Under the pieces are notes generated by a model, which was given only the letters and a program-made list of their open reading frames with translations, made no database searches and was not told where the DNA came from. From Chrysemys picta bellii (Eukaryota > Chordata > Testudines > Emydidae), in contig NC_088800.1 of the NCBI RefSeq assembly GCF_011386835.1, positions 12,672,572 through 12,736,571 on the forward strand: 64,000 bases of DNA. The letters run 5' to 3'. Numbering within the stretch: the stretch's first letter is position 1; each line of letters begins with the position of its first letter. Below are positions 44,592 through 56,500 of this stretch, in pieces. A program made the translations under genes and the position numbers.

Positions 44592-44777
44592 ATGGAGATA
44601 TCCTATCTCCTAGAACTGGAAGGGACTTTGAAAGGTCATCGAGTCCAGCCCCCTGCCTTCACTAGCAGGACCAAGTACTGATTTTGCCCCAGATCCCTAA
44701 GTGGCTCCCTCAAGGATTGAACTCATAACCCTGGGTTTAGCAGGCTAATGCTCAAACCACTGAGCTATCTCTCCCCT
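44592..44777 (-). mobile_element. Cry-I-type SINE, tRNA-like head with CR1-like tail, copy B
   Basis: On the minus strand the order is GGGGAGAGATAGCTCAGTGG, TTAGCCTGCTAAACCC, GAGTTCAATCCTTGAGGGAG, then CTGGACTCGATGACCTTTCA and AAGTCCCTTCCAGTTCTAGG, ending GATAGGATATCTCCATT. It aligns with copy A over its full length and is the less diverged of the two. Confidence 0.85.
44714..44767 (-). promoter_or_regulatory. Internal Pol III promoter of Cry-I SINE copy B
   Basis: Box A TAGCTCAGTGG lies at 44767-44757 and box B GAGTTCAATCC at 44724-44714 on the minus strand, spaced as in a tRNA gene. The box B match is imperfect. Function is inferred from the family. Confidence 0.6.
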
Positions 44778-45183
44778 GACAGATCAAACCTGAAAATTTT
44801 GTGACAATAACTGCTGAGATCTATGAATACCTGTGAAGCTGAGAGAGGTTATTTTGCGCACAGCTCTCAATATTAATTGAAAGCTCTTGTTTGTTTCAAA
44901 ACTAGCATGCGCTGTGGATTTGTTCTACTCTATATTTTAACCTGTTTTGCTTTAATTGATTGGGTGCTCGCTTGCTACTTGGTTTAGCTGGTTATTTAGT
45001 AGATATTTATTGGACTTCCCTCACATGATCGGGAACTATCACCCTTTGATTCCAGCTACACAGAACCAAACTGTTCCTTGGATATAAGCAGGCTTGGAAG
45101 GATTCAATTTTTATTCGTAAAAGTCAATAAACATCGATTTCACTGTACACATACAAACCAATGAAAAAATATTTCCATTGATG
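44778..45183. other. Unique AT-rich DNA
   Basis: No recognisable feature. Confidence 0.35.
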
Positions 45184-45358
45184 ATCAATGGCTATTAGCC
45201 AGGATGGGCAGTGATGGCGTCCCTATCCTCTATTTGCCAGAGGCTGGGAATGAGTGACGGGATGGATCGCTTGTGAGTGACGGGATGGATTGCTTGATGA
45301 TTGCCTGTTCTATTCATTCCCTCTGGGGCACCTGGCATTGGCCACTGTCGGAAGACAG

Positions 45359-45451
45359 TGATTTAGTTGGGGATTGGTCCTACTTTGAGCAGGGGGTTGG
45401 ACTACATGACCTCCTGAGGTCCCTTCCATCCCTGATATTCTATGATTCTAT
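45359..45451 (+). mobile_element. Second CR1 3' end inserted into the first
   Basis: TGATTTAGTTGGGGATTGGT, ACATGACCTCCTGAGGTCCC and the tail ATTCTATGATTCTATGA form a 93-bp CR1 end of a different subfamily. GAAGACAG occurs on both sides (45351-45358 and 45452-45459), which may be a target duplication, unusual for CR1. Confidence 0.85.
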
Positions 45452-45472
45452 GAAGACAGGACTGGGCTAGAT

Positions 45473-45782
45473 CAGGGTTTCTCAAACAGGGGTTGCCGCT
45501 TGTGCAGGGAAAGCCCCTGGCAGGCCAGGCAGGTTTGTTTACCTGCCCTGTCCACAGGTCCGGCCGATCGCGGCTCCCACTGGCTGCGGATTGCTGCTCC
45601 AGACCAATGGGAGCTGCTGGAAGTGGTGGCCAGTTAGTCCCTCAGCCCGTGCCGCTTCCAGCAGCTCCCATTGGTCTGGAGCCGCGATTGGCCGGAACTG
45701 TGGACCGGGCAGGTAAACAAACCTGTCAGGCCCACCAGGGGCTTTCCCTACACAAGTGGCGACCCCTGTTTGAGAAACCCTG
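45473..45782. mobile_element. hAT palindrome inserted into CR1, 310 bp
   Basis: The ends CAGGGTTTCTCAAACAGGGG and CCCCTGTTTGAGAAACCCTG are exact inverses. GGCTAGAT is exactly duplicated at 45465-45472 and 45783-45790. The core is of the same GC-rich palindrome as at 24806 and 26448. Confidence 0.95.
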
Positions 45783-45845
45783 GGCTAGATGGACCTTTGG
45801 TCTGACCCAGTATGGCCGTTCTTATGTTCTGTGTTCTTAATCGAA

Positions 45846-46496
45846 ATGCACAGATTGGTAAAGTAAGAAAAATGCTACTTGAGAATTTATGGGAGTTTGT
45901 CAATGTCATGTCAAAATATCCAAAGTAAACAGCCTTAAATCAATTTGTCTTTTAACGATTATGAAACTTTTTAACTTTTTGAATCTCAAAGTCTACTGTC
46001 ATTAAATAATTACTGTCTCCCCACCCTTTGTCTGAACCCCTCCCCATAACTTCCCACAACTGTGAAAATTTAAATAGATAAAAGTTGAACAAAAATGTTT
46101 AAAACCCATAATTTTTGCACAAACTGTGAAGACTAAAATGGCGATAAAGAGGAAAGAAAGGTTAGAACAAATCAATATTATCCATCACAATTATTTAAAA
46201 AAAATCAAATTATGCCAAGCCTACATGCAAACATGGGTTGGGGGATATCTTATTAACTCAGTGAGAGCCAGTCGTGCCCAGAATGGGTAGGATTTGCCCC
46301 AAAGTGTTGAACATTCAAGCTTTTTCTTGAAACAATAAAAGCACTTCCTTGTTAAATGGATTACCGGAGCTTCGAATCCCATCATCGTTATGAAGAGTAA
46401 CAGGAAAGACTGCAACATAAATGCTAATTATCCCTTCATTTTGTGCCATGCACAGTACAGCATTAAATACATCCTTGCCTTGGTGGGTGCGGTGTT
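45846..46496. other. Unique AT-rich DNA
   Basis: No recognisable feature. Confidence 0.35.
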
Positions 46497-46504
46497 GTTA
46501 TGGG

Positions 46505-46634
46505 TAGGGGAACCAGATAGCAAGTGTGAAAAGTCAGGACACTTTTTTTTTTTTTTGGAGGTGGGGGTGGGGGTGGGCGGGATAGTTTCATATATAAGAC
46601 AAAGCCCCTAATATTGGGAAGTCTGGTCACCCTA
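46505..46634. mobile_element. Short non-autonomous DNA transposon
   Basis: The ends TAGGGGAACCAGATAG and TCTGGTCACCCTA are inverted relatives. The 8-bp flanks are GTTATGGG (46497-46504) and GTTATAGG (46635-46642). It contains a T14 run and a GGGGGT-type stretch. It is a known kind of short turtle repeat with no coding capacity. Confidence 0.75.
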
Positions 46635-46772
46635 GTTATAGGTACCTAACCATGAGTTAGATGAGAGAGTAAGATGAGGTGCTTTCTGCCTTGTTGTAGG
46701 GAATACACAAGTGAAAGTTAATGATCCCATTGTACTTTTCGAAATGATGAGTGATTAACCTTTGCCATCTTG

Positions 46773-46968
46773 GAGGCTGCAGGAAGCGGCGCGGGTCGAG
46801 GGACGTACTGGCCGCCTCTTCCAGCAGCCCCCATTGGCCTGGAGCAGCGAACCACAGCCAGTGGGAGCTGCAATCGGCCAAACCTGCGGACACGGCAGGT
46901 AAACAAACCGGCCCGGCCTGCCAGGGGCTTTCCCTACACAAGCGGCGGCCCCAGTTTGAGAACCACTG
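46773..46968. mobile_element. hAT palindrome, right part only
   Basis: The right terminus CCCCAGTTTGAGAACCACTG and about 175 bp of the GC-rich core are present. The left terminus is missing, so the palindrome has been broken near its centre. No target duplication can be tested. Confidence 0.85.
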
Positions 46969-46974
46969 CTCTAG

Positions 46975-47172
46975 TGGACTGCAAGCGGGATAGGTTTCCT
47001 GAGTTCTAATCTCAACTCTACTGTTGACTTTCCTCTGGTGGCTTTGAGCAAGTCACTTAGCCTCTCTTCCTCCGTTTCCTCAATTCCTCCCACACAGGAC
47101 TGTTGTAAGGATTAATTAGTTAACATTTGTTCAGTGCCTTGAAAATGTTTGGTGCAAACTATTATCCTAAAC
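46975..47172 (+). mobile_element. MIR-like CORE-SINE
   Basis: CTGAGTTCTAATCTCAACTC (box B region), TTGAGCAAGTCACTTAGCCT and GGACTGTTGTAAGGATTAAT (core and 3' part) are in family order. The end near CAGTGCCTTGAAAATG is typical. Confidence 0.65.
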
Positions 47173-50100
47173 CACCTGAGAGCTAAATAGACTGAGCCTG
47201 GATTATTGTTTTTCTAAGCAAATATCAACAGTATCTAATTTCTCCTTTCACATGCTAACAAATTATTACTCTGTGTGAAGTCAGGGATATTTTTCTTTGG
47301 ATATAGAAATTAAAAGACTACCATTGGCTGTAAATTCTCTTTCTTTCAATACCAGGCAACGGGAAGTCTATGACTAATGCATTGACAATATTGAGCAGTG
47401 CATCTAACCCGAGATATAACAGTTGAGGTCTTTATCTTGGGCACATCACTGAAAGTAGACAGGGTATTCGGTACATGTGTCTGCCTTAGAGTTGGTTTGA
47501 TCTGCACATTCAAAGAAAAGGGGGGGAAGGGTTAAATGATTTCTCAAGTTACCCAAAGGATATTTACAATGTGAGGAAAGAGCCAAAATAAAAACACTGT
47601 TGTACTTCATCTGTCTTTCCCCTGTTTGTTCCTATAAATACAGGGGACGACAATAGATACCTCACTGGTGGTTTGGTTCTGTCATCTCCAGGCTGGGTTT
47701 CTCTTTCCCTCTGGGAATGATCTCCTCCATGCTATTTAGGTATTGATGGAAATGAGTTTGGTCTCCACCTTGTCTCTAGTGGGCATTTGTCCCACTACAC
47801 AATCATGAGGATCCCAGGGCTGGAACGCAAGGGAAGACTGCAGATAAGAAATGGAAGTGTCCTTGAAAAGATCAGTAGAGCCAAGGACTGGCCCAGCAGA
47901 TGGTGCTGCAAATCAGGACTGATGTACTTTGGAAGAGCTGTTTGGGGACTGAGGATGAGAGTGGCTGAATCTGTTCAAGTAGTGTACATTTTAAGAAGTG
48001 GATAGTGATTTTGGGTGCCTAAATTTTTGACTTGTCTAAACAGAGACACCTGTGGCCTAATTTTCACAATGTGTTGAGTACCCACTAGCTGAAAACTGAG
48101 GCACCCATAATCAGAAGCTGGGGCCATTTCTCTCTCTCTGAAAATACATGATGGTGGGGTGAAAGAGTTCACTGGCATGAGGTTAAGATACTCATGGATA
48201 ATGAAGCTATGAGAGAGTTATGCAGTTTATTGCACACAGGTGTGGAAAATGCCTGCTGTGTACCTGCAAGTCAGATTCGGACACATGCACACTTTTCACT
48301 TTGGTCTCATGAGTCCAAAATGCAAAGACCTCTGAAGGAGAGAGAAATAGAATTGATACATTTTACAAACTTCTACCAATTACACGCTCATCTCCAAGAG
48401 AGTAGAAAGGAGCCTGGATTCAGAACAGCTGCTCTCAATGAACATTAGTCATAGAAAAGTTAAACCAAAACTCCAAACCTATCTCATAAAAGCTGAGGAG
48501 GTGCTGGCAAAGGGCATCATGTACTCAGAACCAATGGCAAAAAGTTCATAGCAGCTGCATTTTATATAGCCTGGAAGGGAGTGAGGCCAGAGAAGAAGTG
48601 GGTCTCAGCAATAATGACATGGGATGACAAGGGTCTGGATGGGAATTGTAGCTGTAGGGACAGAGAAAATGTTGGATCATGGAAGGTCTTGAAGGAGGAA
48701 GTGTCAGGATTTGAACACAGCTTGGGTTAGCAGAGCGAGAGAGAGGGAGGAGTCAAAGGTGAGCTCTATATCATGGGCCTGAGTGATGGGGAAGATAGCA
48801 ATGCTCTCAACAGAGAATGGGGGATGTCAGTTTTTTCCTCTGCGAGGACAGAAATCTCCAGAAGTTGTAGCCACTCTCTGTTGGCTGTTGAGCAATCAAT
48901 GTGAAATGATTTAGTGATTCTTAGGCCATTTGTCAGTGAACCGTCTGAACTACAGAAACCACTACAGCTCCCACTAATGAGTGCACTTTAGTAAATCTCA
49001 GCAGATATACCACAGACTGAAGGGACACAGAAACTGAACAACCCTTCACTCTACCTGGGAACACCAGGTCAGGATCCAAGCACAGGCAGTTCTGGGGAGA
49101 GGCCTGCTGTTGTCCACCAGGGGAATAATCAGAGAACTTTGTTCTCCATGGCTGTCAGGCCATCTCCTTCCATAAGCACTAAATAATATCTTCATTGGTA
49201 TAAATGCAGATGTTCAATCCCTCTAAGTTGCCTTCTCACTCTCTGGAGTCCTTTCTGTCTCTCTTATAATGAGTGTGTCCAGTTTTATTGCAGAATGCAG
49301 AAGAAGTCACACTTGTCTCTTCCTAAACTGGTCAGCACTGCATTATCACTCATACACAGAAAAAATCTGCAGCAAATAATTTGTCTTAAAGTAATTACAA
49401 TTTTAGGACCTCAAGCTCTCAAATTCCCTTTAAACACGATTGACTTATTAGATACGAAATGGCAGAGCTTTAGCAACTAGGCTGTAAAATAAATATCAAT
49501 CCCGTTGCTGTTAAACTTCAGATGATGGTAATCAATCGTTATTTATTTAAGATGCAATTATCACTCAAGTAAATCTAAAGTAACTGCATCAGTAACTGGA
49601 TGTGCTTAAGATGCTTCATCTTCTTCCTTGCACTCCTGCTCTATCATTCCCTGCTGCGCAAAGAGCTTAGAGCAGGAGCAGCCAAACTGTTTTGCTCTGT
49701 GAACCATGCCGTGATAATAGAATGAGTCTCAGGGCAGTGGTTAACTATGGGACAGCCCAGGGATAAGAGAGTCGGAGCCCAGAGACAAAGTGCTCAGATG
49801 AAAGGTATGTTCCCAAACTTTGCCACACTTCAGTCTTCGACCAAAAAGAGATCACTCGTAAAAATACATAAATAGAGTTAGCCGGAGTTATTTGAACCTG
49901 AAAAGGGGTTGGTTTGAGTTTTGGGTTACTAGGCCCATTTTGCAAAGCAGCTCTAAACACAGTTTATGTGGCTACTAAAAAGTTCCCTCTGGTGGCAGAG
50001 TGTCCCATACCACTACTTCACCTGGCCACTCACAAGAACCCATCTTGTGGGATGTGGCCAGGAAATAGCAAGCACGGCTGAGGCATCCCTGTATCCAGCT

Positions 50101-50974
50101 TCTAGTGGTCACGGGCATTCAGCATAAATTAGGGCAGTTTTCTGTTTTAAAGCCACACACTCCTGCCCTTCCAGATTTATTCCAAGTGCTCCTTGGATGG
50201 ACCAGGGAACTGGAACTCTGGTTTCTCAATTAATCTAGTTTCTTTTGCACATCCTGAGTGCTCTGTATAGATGTGTTTGTTCTGCCTCCTCCTGCTACCG
50301 CTGCATTTGGCTACTGCTGGTTTGAGATTACACGATAAAGGAGAGAGTATGAGCCCAATCTTGCATGATGTGAGACATGCTGATCCCATTGAAGTCAATG
50401 GGGCTTAGCATCTCACAGGCTCCAAATCCATGTTCTTTTTCATTGCCTTGAGTCACTTCTCTTGACAGATTCCTTCCCCCACTCCCAACTTACCTTCCCT
50501 GAATCCTGGTCCCCTTCCCAGATTGTGTGTGTGTGTGTGTGTGTGTACATGCATGTGAGTGTGCACATGTGTGCGTGCACTTGAGGCCCAGCCTATCTTC
50601 CCTTCCCTTCCCTGCATCAGTAAATTGTCAGGGTACACAGAAACCTCCTTCAATCTTTTCTGGGGTTATGACTTCACAGCGTTCTTAGCAGCATAACACA
50701 GTTCTAGCTGCTCTCTCTCCTTAGCAGCAGGGAGTATTCCTTTTCCTCAGGAGACCAGATGCTCACACAGTCAGATCAGGTTTGCTTTGCAGTAATTTAA
50801 CAGTTTATTTTTAAGAGCCACATTTAAAACCTCCACATTTCTGCAGGGCAGAAGAAAAAAATCCCTCAGGTGAGTACCTATCCTGCGGTTTAGTAAAGAC
50901 TCAATCCAGCCCCTATCCCAGATAGTGATCAATCCTCTTCCCATGAATCCGAATCAGGCTAAAGAGTAGTAACG
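47173..50974. other. Long mostly unique stretch
   Basis: This is 3.8 kb with a TG tract at 50524-50546 and a CCCATTGAAGTCAATGGGG palindrome near 50384-50403. No repeat family, exon or RNA gene is recognised. The short open frames have no motif. Confidence 0.4.
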
Positions 50975-51355
50975 GGTAGAGCTGGGAGAATAACCAATTT
51001 TTCAATTGGGCAGCGATTCCAAATTTTTAAAAAAAGAAAAATTGATTCGGGTTGAATCGAATTTGAATTTATTTTAATTTTCAGTGAATCGGAAAAGTCC
51101 ATTGGAGTCTGTTTCAGAGCAGGGATTCAAACCTGCTTCTCCGCATCCCAGGTGAGTGCCCTAACCACTGGGCTAAAGGTTATGAGGTTGCGGGGGTGTC
51201 AGCAGCAGCACCTCCACTTGCTCCTTCTCGTCCGGCTGTTTGGTGACTGGCCAGAACTATTTGTGTCAGATTCACGAATAGTTTCAAGTTGACTGAAAGT
51301 GCATTTTTTCCCTTCAAATAAATGAGGAGTGTGAAAAATTTCACCCAGCTCTATA
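50975..51355. mobile_element. Composite repeat: inverted ends around a tRNA-like core
   Basis: The ends GGTAGAGCTGGGAGAATAAC and TTTCACCCAGCTCTA are inverted relatives. Inside, on the minus strand at about 51176-51113, TAGCCCAGTGGTTAGGGCAC is a box A-like region and GGTTTGAATCCCTGCT a box B-like region. I know similar sequences as a turtle dispersed repeat. Whether it moved as a DNA transposon or as a SINE is unclear. Confidence 0.5.
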
Positions 51356-53274
51356 ACAACTCACTTCCTTCCTCCAAAACCTTTTCGTCCTCCCCCCCGG
51401 ATGAAGTCTCATCGCTCGGCTCCTTACGGTCAGAATCTCCCACCAACCTTGGATGGACTCTCCCAGTACTACCCACCTCATCAGAGGGCCTCCTTACAAC
51501 ATGGCCGCCCACCTGACAGCCTGTCCCAGCCCAGCCGGCCTCCATCCCTCTGCAGTCTTCTACGTTTTGTGCTGCTGACTGGTGCTCTGGTTTGAGTCAT
51601 TGCTGTACTCAAGCCTCACTGTACAGCCCCATTCCCAAATATCCAGCCTTACTCCGATCCATGCAAGGAGGGGATCAGTGCGGCGAGTGGGCAGGGTTGC
51701 GTTATGTTAGGGGAGTGAGATGGCATCAGGTAGAGGATGAGGAAGGAGGCGCACCTCATGGGCCAGTGTTAAAAAGCCAGAAACAGGGATATCTGGGGAG
51801 AAAAACAAGGGTGGGGCTTTTAGCTCTGTGGAAACACGATTGCCATTTTTTCACTTGGTCCCTGCAAATGGCTGTGTGTGTCAAATACATGGACACACAC
51901 ACACACACACACATAGAGCAACTACACCCCCTAAATAAAGGGGATTGGCATGAAGGGAAAATGTTCATCTATTAATCAGTGGCAGCCTTCGGCTTTTGTG
52001 GCTAGGGCCAGCAATGCAAATGCCCAAGTTGCCAACCCCAGACCCACTAATAGCACTGTCACTAGACTGCAGCGGAGGGCGGGCTCTGTAACAGATGTGG
52101 TGGGAATTGGAAGAGGGCCCCCTGTATCTTACTTTGCATTGGGCCCTCCAAAGGTATTTCTTGCTTTGGAACCATTGAGGGGCTTAGAAAAAAATTAAAT
52201 GATTCTCTTCCTCATCTGTAATAGTCCAGTAAGATACCTGCCTGATTGCACTTGAGCTCTGGCCAGTCAGATGGCTCAGGCCATCACTCCCCTGCTCCTT
52301 CTAGCCCTGTGCAGTAATATACATTCTGCAATTTCCAGCCAGATCAAATGAGTCGGAAGGAGGCTTTCTTTAGGCCTCAATAGCAAAGTGACTCCCTACA
52401 GACTGCAAAAGAACAGGTCTGAGTCACAGGCCTGTGCACAGGATGGGCCCAATCCAGCCTGCATGTGTGGGCTTTCAAACAAACAATGGCCTCACCTTCA
52501 CTGCCTGTGAAAATACTGCCGCTCCGCGCCTCCGATTGTTCACTAACCTAATGTTCATTGACAGTAGCTGTTCTGAATCCAGGCTCCTTTGTACTCTCCT
52601 GGAGGTGAGCATGCAGGCGGTAAGATGTTCCAAAGCAGGCAACATCACCTGTTCTGCATTAACCCAGGCCTGAGGTTTCTGGTGAGCCTTTAATTCAGTT
52701 ATTCAATTTGCCATCTTTCTTGATTACTGTCTTCTTCCAACCAGACAAAAGAAGGGACGGCCCCTCGCATTGCAATTCTCATTATAGGCTTCCCTGTGTC
52801 TTGTCAGCTCCTTTTACACTGTTAAAGGAAGGGGATAATCAAAAATTCAGATGCAGGGGGAAGGGAGGTGCTACTTCTTTTAAAACTTTAGGTAAAGGGG
52901 CCTGATTCTCCTCTCACACCGGTGTAATTCCATTGATTTAAATGGCATTACTCCTGATTTATGCCAGTGCAAGATCAGAGACCCCAAAGAGAGCAGTGTA
53001 ATATTCAGTGCAAGGTGAGGGGACGAGGCACCCCTAGCCACTGGTGAAAGGAGTGTTAACCAGTGATCAGAGGAGGAAACATCCCACTAGGCTCCAATGT
53101 CATCTCCCCTTCTTCCATTTTTCTGGTGAGGACTTTGGAAAAACCAAGACAGAGTCTAGCCCCCAGATAATTTATCCCAAATTTTACACTAAGCCCAGTG
53201 CATGCTGGGACTGGACTTTGGGAATGTCAGCCAGTGCTGCATGGTTACTCATGCTGGGCTGATGAGAACGCTCA
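51356..53274. other. Mostly unique DNA; possible coding relic near 51362-51560
   Basis: A Pro/Ser/Gln-rich frame at 51401-51560 and an overlapping frame at 51322-51516 look protein-like but lack any recognised domain. A CA tract lies at 51893-51912. The stretch 52898-52985 is an old palindrome with GATTCTCCTCTCACACC. Confidence 0.35.
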
Positions 53275-53520
53275 GAGCTAACAGAATTGATTGGCAACAT
53301 TTGGTGAAAACATTTTTTTTTGACGGAAAATGGCTTTTTGACACAATAGACATTTTCATGGAATAAAAATATTCAGGTTTTGATTGGAAAATGGGGGAGC
53401 AGAGGTCTGGTTTTAGGCTGCTGAAGAAAAATGTTAATGGCAACAGAAAAAGGTGGTATTCATCAAATTATTTCAAAAGGGAAAAAATAATATTGTCTTG
53501 CCCACCTCTAGTAGATCTGT
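53275..53520. repeat. Decayed A-rich dispersed repeat
   Basis: TTTGACGGAAAATGGCTTTT, CATTTTCATGGAATAAAAAT and a right edge near CCCACCTCTAG resemble a dispersed reptile repeat whose relative appears near 50975. The assignment is tentative. Confidence 0.35.
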
Positions 53521-56500
53521 ATCTCGCTGCGGAGTCTTAGTGCATCAATTGAAAAGCTCTGGATACTACCCCCTGGTCTGTTACAGCCCTGCTGAATGGT
53601 GGGAGTGGATCAGCAGAACCGGGGGAGAGAGGATGGGAGAAATAGGGGGCGCTACACAGCAGGAGCTAGCTGCATTAGTAGAGCCATGTGACAGATGCTT
53701 TCCTAGCGTCTGCTCACACAGTAACGCCAACGCCGGCTTGTATTATTGTCCCTTCCCTTCCGTAAGCCCTAAAAGGCAATAAACAAACTCACAGTCTCTA
53801 ACAACATTTAGTAGAGTTTAGGGCTTCTTTCTGTGCCAGATAAAATCACTCAAGCATTTACTACATATTGGTTTATAGCATCTTACATCAGGGCTTTGTG
53901 TGAAATAATTCCCCCGCGTATTCCCCTCGCTGTTGAACCAATCATTGGAATTTGGTCACCGAACTCCCTAGGGCTGCTTTGAAAATACCAGCTCCTATTT
54001 TTAATAGTCCCTATGAAGCCTAATGAAAAGCCTTTAAAACAAGTAAAAATGGACTTGCCATCACCTGGGCTCTCTTTAATGCACAGGATGTGCAGCACAG
54101 GGGAAAAAAACCCTTGTTGAAAGCACTTGAGAATTAATTTGGGAGCTAAACAACACTGCGGTTAATGGTCATGTTTCTTTACTACCCTCCATTGAAAAGG
54201 TTTGTCGGGAATTATTCACTTTCCCCTGAGCTGGCAAGGAAATGACAGACAAATTATGACACTGTATGTGTACGTGCTTGGTCTACTCCATCACATTAAT
54301 TTGATATCCACACAGCTATTGAGGAATTCTTTCCTATCTGCTTTTCTGTCTCCAGCTGCATATGATGAGAGAGGGTTTTATTTCTTTACGGGGTAGAATG
54401 TTAGAAAAATTTAATAGAAAATGTTAACTTTCCTATAGAGTGTTTTTTAACCATCCTATAGAATTCTATAGCAGAGATATCATTTTTTATTAAATCAAAA
54501 AAAGTAATCCAGAAGTAATTAGGCCAAACTATGGGCAAATCTGTTGAAAAGAGGAAATAAGACATTTCTGTAAAAATTTCAAGCTGCTCATATAATGTTT
54601 CCATTTTTTAATGATTAGATTTATTAAATTTATAGCCTTGCTAGAGAGGGATTGGATTACTAAACCCTTCAAAATAGGCCATTGGTTCAAACCCAGCCTT
54701 ATGCATTACCACTTAAGCTCCCAGAAGAAGAGGCTGTTTTCATGTTGGTATCCTATACAGTGCTGAGCCAATGGTTAGCCTTTCACAAATAATGGTCCAG
54801 CAAACAGGTTTGTACTGTGTGAAGGATGTTCAGTGGCCCATGTGAAGTGAATCTGTGGTTTTCAATCTAGTTCCTAGTAGACAAGCACCCATGTAAAACA
54901 CCATCACCCGAACAATCAGTACTACTGAGACAGGCACCATTAATCAAACTTCTTGAAATTTACAAACATATACTGAGCTTTGAGTGAATATTCAGGATGT
55001 GTATGGGCAAGGAGGAGGGAGGAGATGTTGTTGCTTCATCTGAACTAGTTCCTTTCTCCCTAGGAAAACTCCCCTCTGTTCTGACTGTAAGTGAGTGTAT
55101 AGTTAAGAAAACAATGAGGGGGGTGCTGCCATCAAAATCCCATTGATTATTTCCCATCAAACACAGTCTGATGCAGCTATATTTGTACCTTGGCTATCCC
55201 TTGTGTGGCATTCCCACCCTCTTTGTTGTTTACCAGGTCTTCTTATTTCACACATTCATTTCATTATCCCTAAATGTAGTTTTGTACTGACTGAGTTGGA
55301 GTAGCAGTTCGTGCTGGATTTATATTTTCAGTTTAATAAAACAAGTGAGAATGAATTTGCTAAATCAATGCAAAGAAATATGGGAGTGGAATTTCAAGAA
55401 GCTGTGGGATCATGAGGCTGCTTATGCTGGGTGAGAATATTAACTTGGATTTGTTTTAATATGAAGAGTTTCTAGTGATCTTTACACAGGGATCACTGGT
55501 GGCATCTTACAAGGTTTCCTCTTCATTACACAGAGCCAACCATTAACCTGTATAACTGGATATGCTATATCAGTAGCCCAGCATCATTCCATCACTGGCC
55601 ATCTTGCATCACCTCCAAGTGTTCTCTTTATCCAAGACATTTAACTTCCCCTTCGCCAATGGTGACCTGAGTTCTTCCATAACCTTTGGGTTTACTGAAG
55701 AGGAGTTCTGTGGGAACTAATTTTAGTGCACAGCATGAAATAGCACCATTGATTTTAGAATTGTTGGGTACAATCAGCAGATTCAGGATTGCTATGGCTA
55801 GAGGACAACTTGTTAGAATCTTGCAAAGTAAAGCCAGGAGCCGGAGGATGGACTAAGACCTTCAGCAGATGCTTATGGAGTGGGGACTGGCTGATAAAAG
55901 TGGTCCCAATCTCTCATGTTGAAATGGATGATGTTTACTATCAGAAGTTAGGGGTCTACACTGGAAGCCTGGAGAACTGCATAACCCTGAATCCATAGAA
56001 ACCTCTACTATTTACTTATCTTAATTAATGACATTAATTGTTTAACTAGTTAATATCAATAAGACTGTGAGATAAACAGGTATTTATTTGAGTAAGACCT
56101 GGTCTGTAAACATAATTTTATTTAGGTTCTGTGTAGACATCAGTTTTTTCTTTAGCTTAAGTATGGTTTATATTAAGAGAGTCTGACTGTACTTTGCTAA
56201 GAAAGAACCTGATCAGGCTAAGCACAATTGTAGTTTTCCAATTCTTTACCACAAAAAAGCACAGAATATTTTAAGAAATGTTGAGAGAGAATGATATGAA
56301 TGAGTGGAAGTATGAGTGATCTAAGAAATAACAATAGTTATTAGGTCATTGATCACCCCTAGAATGTGGGGAACATGACCACCCATACCCCAAGTGTTGT
56401 ATTTTAAAAATTCAATGTAGTATGGAAGTCCAAGGTGATTGCTTCTAAAGATCTTGCATTTGGTGTTTTTAACTAATGTCCTAAGTGACCTTCTATGTGC

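Larger units (their letters stand above)
45184..45840 (+). mobile_element. CR1 LINE 3' end, host of two later insertions
   Basis: Fragments 45184-45358, 45452-45472 and 45783-45840 join into one CR1 3' end: ATCAATGGCTATTAGCCAGG, CATTGGCCACTGTCGGAAGA, then GGACTGGGCTAGAT, then GGACCTTTGGTCTGACCCAG to CGTTCTTATGTTCT. It also contains a small tandem duplication of GAGTGACGGGATGGAT at 45251-45297. Confidence 0.9.

Noticed and set aside
44700..44777. tRNA gene on the minus strand
   Set aside because: The tRNA-like boxes belong to a Cry-I-type SINE head. Acceptor-stem pairing is not evident and the sequence runs straight into the SINE body.
51113..51182. tRNA gene on the minus strand
   Set aside because: Boxes A and B resemble a tRNA, but the sequence lies within a dispersed repeat and a proper cloverleaf is not evident.
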